A DNA stretch of 64,000 nucleotides, taken from contig OX104114.1 of NCBI GenBank assembly GCA_944474755.1, forward strand, positions 82,260,623-82,324,622, given 5' to 3'. Of the stretch, positions 60,801-64,000 are shown piece after piece. Source of the DNA: Limnoperna fortunei. Taxonomy: Eukaryota; Mollusca; Bivalvia; Mytilida; Modiolidae. Under the pieces are notes generated by a model, which searched no databases, was not told the origin of the DNA, and saw only the letters and a list, made by a program, of their open reading frames with translations. Numbering within the stretch: position 1 is the first letter of the stretch; every line of letters begins with the position of its first letter. A program made the translations under genes and the position numbers.

Positions 60801-62543
60801 AACCTCTCTAAACTGGACCTTCAGAAAACTTGTCTTAAAATCAGCCATTTTTAAGTCCTGACAAATAGCCATTTAAACATAATTATTTAATCTATCCATA
60901 TTTTTGTAAAATGGAGCATTTTTCATCTGCATTGCAATTTTAGTTTTAATATCTGTAAAAAATGTCAGTTTTTTATCACGAGACAGCAAAAAATGTTTTG
61001 ACCAGCAAAATGTCAATATATAGAATTATCACTTAAAGTAAAGTTGATTAAGGATCCTGAGAAGTCTTTTATTTCAATGGCCATAACTGAAAATCACAGG
61101 GAGATTTCACTAAATGTCATGTTAGTGGCCATTTATTTCTGTCCCAGTAGTGGTCAGTTTATAGAAGTTCCACCGTATTTCTCTATATCATATAACTAGG
61201 ATATTTACCCCATAATTCAATTAATTAAAAGTGAACGATTTGGAAAGAGGCTGATATTTGCATTAGATTTTAAGATTTCAAAAGAACTTGTAATTATTAT
61301 CCGATTACCAGTTTTCTTTTCATTATATTAATAGAATTTATTATCTATATTGTTTTTAAATTCATTATTTTAACTGGGGATTCAAGTATGGCATAGAAGA
61401 CACACAAGTCAACATTTACTTTATCTTTAAAGAAAATTTATTATATATTAACTTATTGTCATTTGTAACCTGCAGCAGGTTTCATATAGAATTCTTATTA
61501 TATGATTGAATTTCAGCAGTTCAAAAAGTTTTAAATATAGCTGTTTTACTAAACTGTTTTAGAGTTACAGTTGATCCTGTGCAGAAAGAGGAATATGAAA
61601 TTAAATACTATTCTGCATAAGGTAAAGATGTGTAAATATACTTATCTTATCTGACTTCCAATCATATTCTGTGTAAAATTAAATCTACAAATTATATTCC
61701 TTTTTCTACTTAAGACTGTGTATACAAGCAGAGCAGATTTGGAAAATGGACACAAGAAAGCAGCAGAAATGTTAGCCCGCTATTATCATACAGCAAGATC
61801 TAATAGAACTAATCAACATCACAGAGAAGCTCTGATGGCAAGACTGGATGTTGATTCAGAACTCGTTCACTGTAAGCATTATCAAAATATACATGAATTT
61901 TCAACCTATTTAAATAGACTTTAAATGTAATGTTTTTTCTGTTTAGAAATAGTCTAAAAGTAAAATGATTTTCACTTCAAACAAATATACCAGCTTACAT
62001 ATCAATGTTCATTAAAATGTTGAAACTTTTTAATTTTTTTTTCTGCTAGACATTACTTCTTTGTCTTATGCAGAAACCAGCAAAAGGTAATGCATTACTT
62101 GCCATAAAGTTAATTCACTTGAACCTTCTTTGTCGACATGAGATTTTATACAGTTTGAAATACAAAATTAGTAATGGGAGAAAAAAGTTATAAACAAACA
62201 TATGAGATGTTGAATTGATTGTTGAAAGTTTCATTTAACTAGTTACCTAACTAGATAACTCATATCCCAGCACTTACTAACTTGCTGATCGACATAAACT
62301 TTTTATGTCATGTAAATTTAGCAATATGATTCATATTATCTCCTTTTTTCAGTGGCTCCACCTTTACATAGTGTGACAGATAAAGATGTAGAGATGTATT
62401 CTAGTAATTTATTACATGTAGCTACTAAAGCCAAGGCGGATCACATTGAACAGTTACGGATGTTACGTCAGCCATGGTGGAAAAAACTTAGTGATGAATA
62501 TCAGGATCAGGAATATGTAGAAGATGAACAGATCATATTCTAG
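45804..62543 (+). CDS. IQCB1: IQCB1 / nephrocystin-5, IQ-motif centrosome and cilium protein
   Basis: Fourteen coding exons join in phase: 45804-45912, 49409-49571, 51984-52122, 52590-52689, 53433-53532, 54044-54139, 54750-54824, 56113-56221, 56822-56931, 57156-57298, 57902-58050, 60261-60392, 61715-61871 and 62353-62543. The product is 590 aa, against 598 in human. The N-terminal half is helical armadillo-like (VPIILLRLKDILS, LLQALVLVLKQDF, LVETLCTRYKGLRPLLAKW). IQ motifs lie near residues 306-316 (TIQAVWKGFIIRKK) and 399-409 (LIQKTWRGHRARS), with a weaker one near 428 (VMQRAVRKWLKK). A coiled coil at about 335-380 and the C-terminal LRQPWWKKL are conserved. The family binds calmodulin and CEP290, acts at the centrosome and ciliary transition zone, and is mutated in Senior-Loken syndrome in humans. 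Start choice follows the family N-terminus. Introns carry many transposons. Confidence 0.95.
46917..46940. repeat. Perfect hairpin, 10-bp stem
   Basis: AAACTGCGGC, a GGTA loop, then GCCGCAGTTT. It is GC-rich within an AT-rich transposon and close to the element's left third. Confidence 0.9.
47426..47900. repeat. Tandem repeat of about 195-bp units
   Basis: The words GTATCTATAAATT, GTTGTGATCACACAAAGGGT, GTAGCCAAGATGGGGACCGG and CCAATCATCCAAATTCATGC recur two to three times at about 190-200 bp spacing. The array is internal to the TIR element at 46126-48259. Confidence 0.85.
48383..48781 (-). mobile_element. MITE, right copy of an inverted pair
   Basis: This is the inverted counterpart of 45020-45374 at high identity. 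It is longer because it carries an extra segment near 48635-48670 with a hairpin, GGTCTC-GCTTACGT-GAGACC, which the left copy lacks. Confidence 0.8.
49842..50003. mobile_element. 162-bp palindromic MITE, IQCB1 intron 2
   Basis: The ends GGGATCACTACAAACACC and, in reverse complement, GGGATCCAATCAACC extend into a shared AACCTTAATT region over about 45 bp. No coding sequence; flanking duplication not clear. Confidence 0.65.
50431..50673. mobile_element. Harbinger-like MITE, 243 bp
   Basis: The ends GGGGTCATCCATAATTGTCA and TGACAATTATGGGCGACCCC are inverted over about 42 bp. TTA flanks both sides. The G-rich ends and 3-bp TTA duplication fit PIF/Harbinger MITEs. It lies in IQCB1 intron 2. Confidence 0.8.
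55025..55880. mobile_element. Mariner/pogo-type non-autonomous element, 856 bp
   Basis: The ends CCGTACATACTCGCACATAA and, in reverse complement, CCGTAGATGCTCGCTTAAAA are imperfect inverted repeats. TA flanks both sides (55023-55024, 55881-55882). It is in IQCB1 intron 7, with no transposase. Confidence 0.7.
58513..58738. mobile_element. Short interspersed repeat with inverted ends, IQCB1 intron 11
   Basis: It starts AAGTCTCCTACTGGCTTAGC and ends with the inverted counterpart GCCACTAGGAGACTAA. The inner part (CCAAAGGGGACTATAGG, CTCTGTCTGTCCATCACAC) looks like a repeat common in bivalve genomes; the class is not certain. Confidence 0.55.
59343..60183. mobile_element. Mutator-like MITE with about 70-bp TIRs and 11-bp target duplication
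   Basis: The arms share, in inverted orientation, CACAAGTCAGGGTTTCTGTG, TGACAAACTTA and CCAGGGCTAGAAG over about 70 bp. TGGGGGTCTCT flanks both sides (59332-59342 and 60184-60194). Long TIRs with 9-11-bp duplications are the signature of Mutator-like elements. The interior is three copies of a 201-bp repeat (59531 onward). It is in IQCB1 intron 11, ending 67 bp before exon 12 at 60261. Confidence 0.75.
59531..60120. repeat. Three 201-bp tandem repeats inside the Mutator-like element
   Basis: TAATAAATAACACAGTAATA begins at 59531, 59732 and 59933. The copies are nearly identical, including GGGATATCCCCTAACC and AAGTCGCAAAATAAAGCGA. Confidence 0.9.
60519..60780 (+). mobile_element. tRNA-derived SINE, highly diverged
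   Basis: It begins GGGGCCTCAGAAGCTGAG and ends with AGCAGAAAAATTGCTGAAAG in the family order. It is in IQCB1 intron 12. Confidence 0.5.
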
Positions 62544-62563
62544 ATCAGTGAATTAGTGGGTAG

Positions 62564-62860
62564 AATAAAAACTTGGGAAGGGCTATTTTTTTATAGATAT
62601 TATAAACAGTCGAATTAGGTCCTTGGTAACAATGAAGTAAACAGGGAATTATAACATTAATCATTTAGAAATGGCCTCAAAACCAATTAGTTCATTTGGA
62701 TACTTTAAACCAATCTAAATTACTTAAATTTCAGATTTGCCATGTGAAAATATTCATATACACATATTAAATGCAAATAGTTTTTTCGTTTAAAATTTGG
62801 GAAGCTATGGTCTAAAAATGAGGTATTTATCTCTTTTTAACATGACATACTGTAAATAAA
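62564..62860 (+). other. Candidate IQCB1 polyadenylation signals
   Basis: AATAAA occurs at 62564-62569, 21 nt after the stop codon, and again at 62855-62860. The first would give an unusually short 3' UTR; the second is a more ordinary distance. Confidence 0.45.
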
Positions 62861-64000
62861 AGTCATAATTTTCTACATAGGTGAATTGTAGAAAGTTTTT
62901 TCCAAACCTATATATACATTAATATTCTGGTACATACCAGCAATACTCCGTCCAAATGTTTACATACTTATAGAGACTTATATTTATTTATTGAATTGTA
63001 TATTTTTAATAAAAAATTAATTGTATGGTATTTTTTTAATTAATTGAATGTCTTCTTGGATATTTAGTAACATGTACCAGCAAGTAACAAACCAGTACAC
63101 AATGACAGTGATGTTTAGTATTTTTTATCTGGTTGTGGGTTTTTTGTTTGTTTTGATTGGGGTTTTACGCCTCTCACCAACTTAATGGCATCAAGTTTTA
63201 TTGGGAGTGAAAGCCAAATAAATATGTAAACTCAAAACCTTATGCAGAAAAACAGAACTGCTTGTGGCTTCTTTCTTGTATAACCATTTGGTTCGACGGA
63301 TTGTAAGCTTAGACAGAACCATATTACTCTGTAACTTGTGAGTTGTGTTAAAACAGAGTCGCACCACAGAATTTGATAGCCATGATCAAGATTATATTCT
63401 TTCTGCAATATCTCTATCAGCACCGTTAATAGCTACAAATCGTTGTTCAACTGGCCTTTGATACAACGATCTGTAAATTCCAACTGATGTGTTACTTTGC
63501 TACACTATGTACACAAATCTGCAGCCATTTAACAATGTATGCACAATAAAACATTACAACTTAATTAACAATCTAAGTGCTAATACGGACAGTTCTGATA
63601 TTCTACCACCCGTACCCATATCCAGTTTCAGGTATTGCTCCTTGCCAGAGACATTCCTGTTGACTTCTGTTGAAAACTGCCTTGGACCTTTCTTTTAAAA
63701 ATGTCTTTTATGTGTCCTCACATTTTTCTATTTTTCTTGTAAATATCTGGTGTACATGTTAGGTCTAATCCAACATTGTGGATCGGGATTCAGTCTCGTT
63801 GTCCATATCCATCATGTTTACCTGCGGTTTTAGGATTGCCATACACAGTAAGTACATTGTATTGGATATCATAATTCGAAATGACTACCTCTTACGTAAA
63901 TTATCATATATGTGACATAGGATGAAGATAAATAAAACGAGCACCACCTTGCCAAAATTAGAAATAAAACACGCAGACAAATTCCAATGATTGGGGGAAA
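62861..64000. other. Gene-free right end
   Basis: AT-rich sequence with a SINE tail fragment at 63143-63240 on the minus strand (TTGATTGGGGTTTTACG, CAAGTTTTATTGGGAG). I see no supported gene. Confidence 0.4.

Noticed and set aside
61565..61621. A 57-nt extra IQCB1 exon with AG and GT borders in matching phase
   Set aside because: Joining 60392 directly to 61715 keeps the frame and gives the spacing remembered for human IQCB1 with no gap; the extra 19 residues (LQLILCRKRNMKLN...) match nothing in the family.
62050..62086. A 37-nt putative IQCB1 exon between 61871 and 62353
   Set aside because: Including it shifts the phase so the last exon is out of frame; direct joining restores the conserved C-terminus ending near PWWKKL.

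Overview
The window is an AT-rich, intron-rich animal nuclear locus, most likely from a bivalve mollusc. The signs are large introns with good GT-AG junctions, abundant ACATGTA-type motifs, tRNA-headed SINEs of a kind known from molluscs, a compact B-box (TRIM-like) gene, and decayed Gypsy, Penelope and LINE pieces. The species cannot be told from the sequence alone. Most of the window is repeat-derived. I could build two complete conserved genes, one conserved but incomplete multi-exon gene, one B-box gene, and one small spliced transcript model.

Layout. 0.25-6.7 kb (minus): a multi-exon gene whose product resembles a widespread transposase-derived family; it runs off the left edge and lacks its middle exons. 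7.5-9.2 kb (plus): a divergent spliced transcript model with a 33-aa ORF. 9.5-11 kb: nested DNA transposons. 12.8-13.6 kb (minus): B-box protein. 15.3-16.1 kb: orphan coding-like sequence with a frame break. 17.5-18 kb: LINE remnant. 18.9-19.5 kb: broken zinc-finger-like ORF. 19.7-25.5 kb (minus): decayed Ty3/Gypsy retrotransposon. 26.2-26.6 kb: Penelope-like reverse transcriptase remnant. 27.5-28.4 kb: tandem array of about 55-bp units. 31.2-45.6 kb (minus): HUS1, the 9-1-1 checkpoint clamp subunit, in 8 coding exons. 45.8-62.5 kb (plus): IQCB1/nephrocystin-5, in 14 coding exons.

HUS1 and IQCB1 are head to head with 182 bp between their start codons, so they probably share a bidirectional promoter. 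One acts in DNA-damage checkpoint signalling and the other at the centrosome and ciliary transition zone; nothing in the sequence shows a shared function. Their introns are loaded with SINEs, MITEs and tandem repeats.

The most remarkable object is the 3-kb array of 27-bp units at 33.97-36.93 kb. It begins exactly at the exon 6/intron 6 boundary of HUS1. Its unit is a copy of the last codons of that exon plus its 5' splice site, so about 110 tandem 5' splice-site copies sit in a row. The unit is 9 codons long, so use of a downstream donor would add 9-residue steps to HUS1 without a frameshift, until an in-frame stop in the fourth unit.
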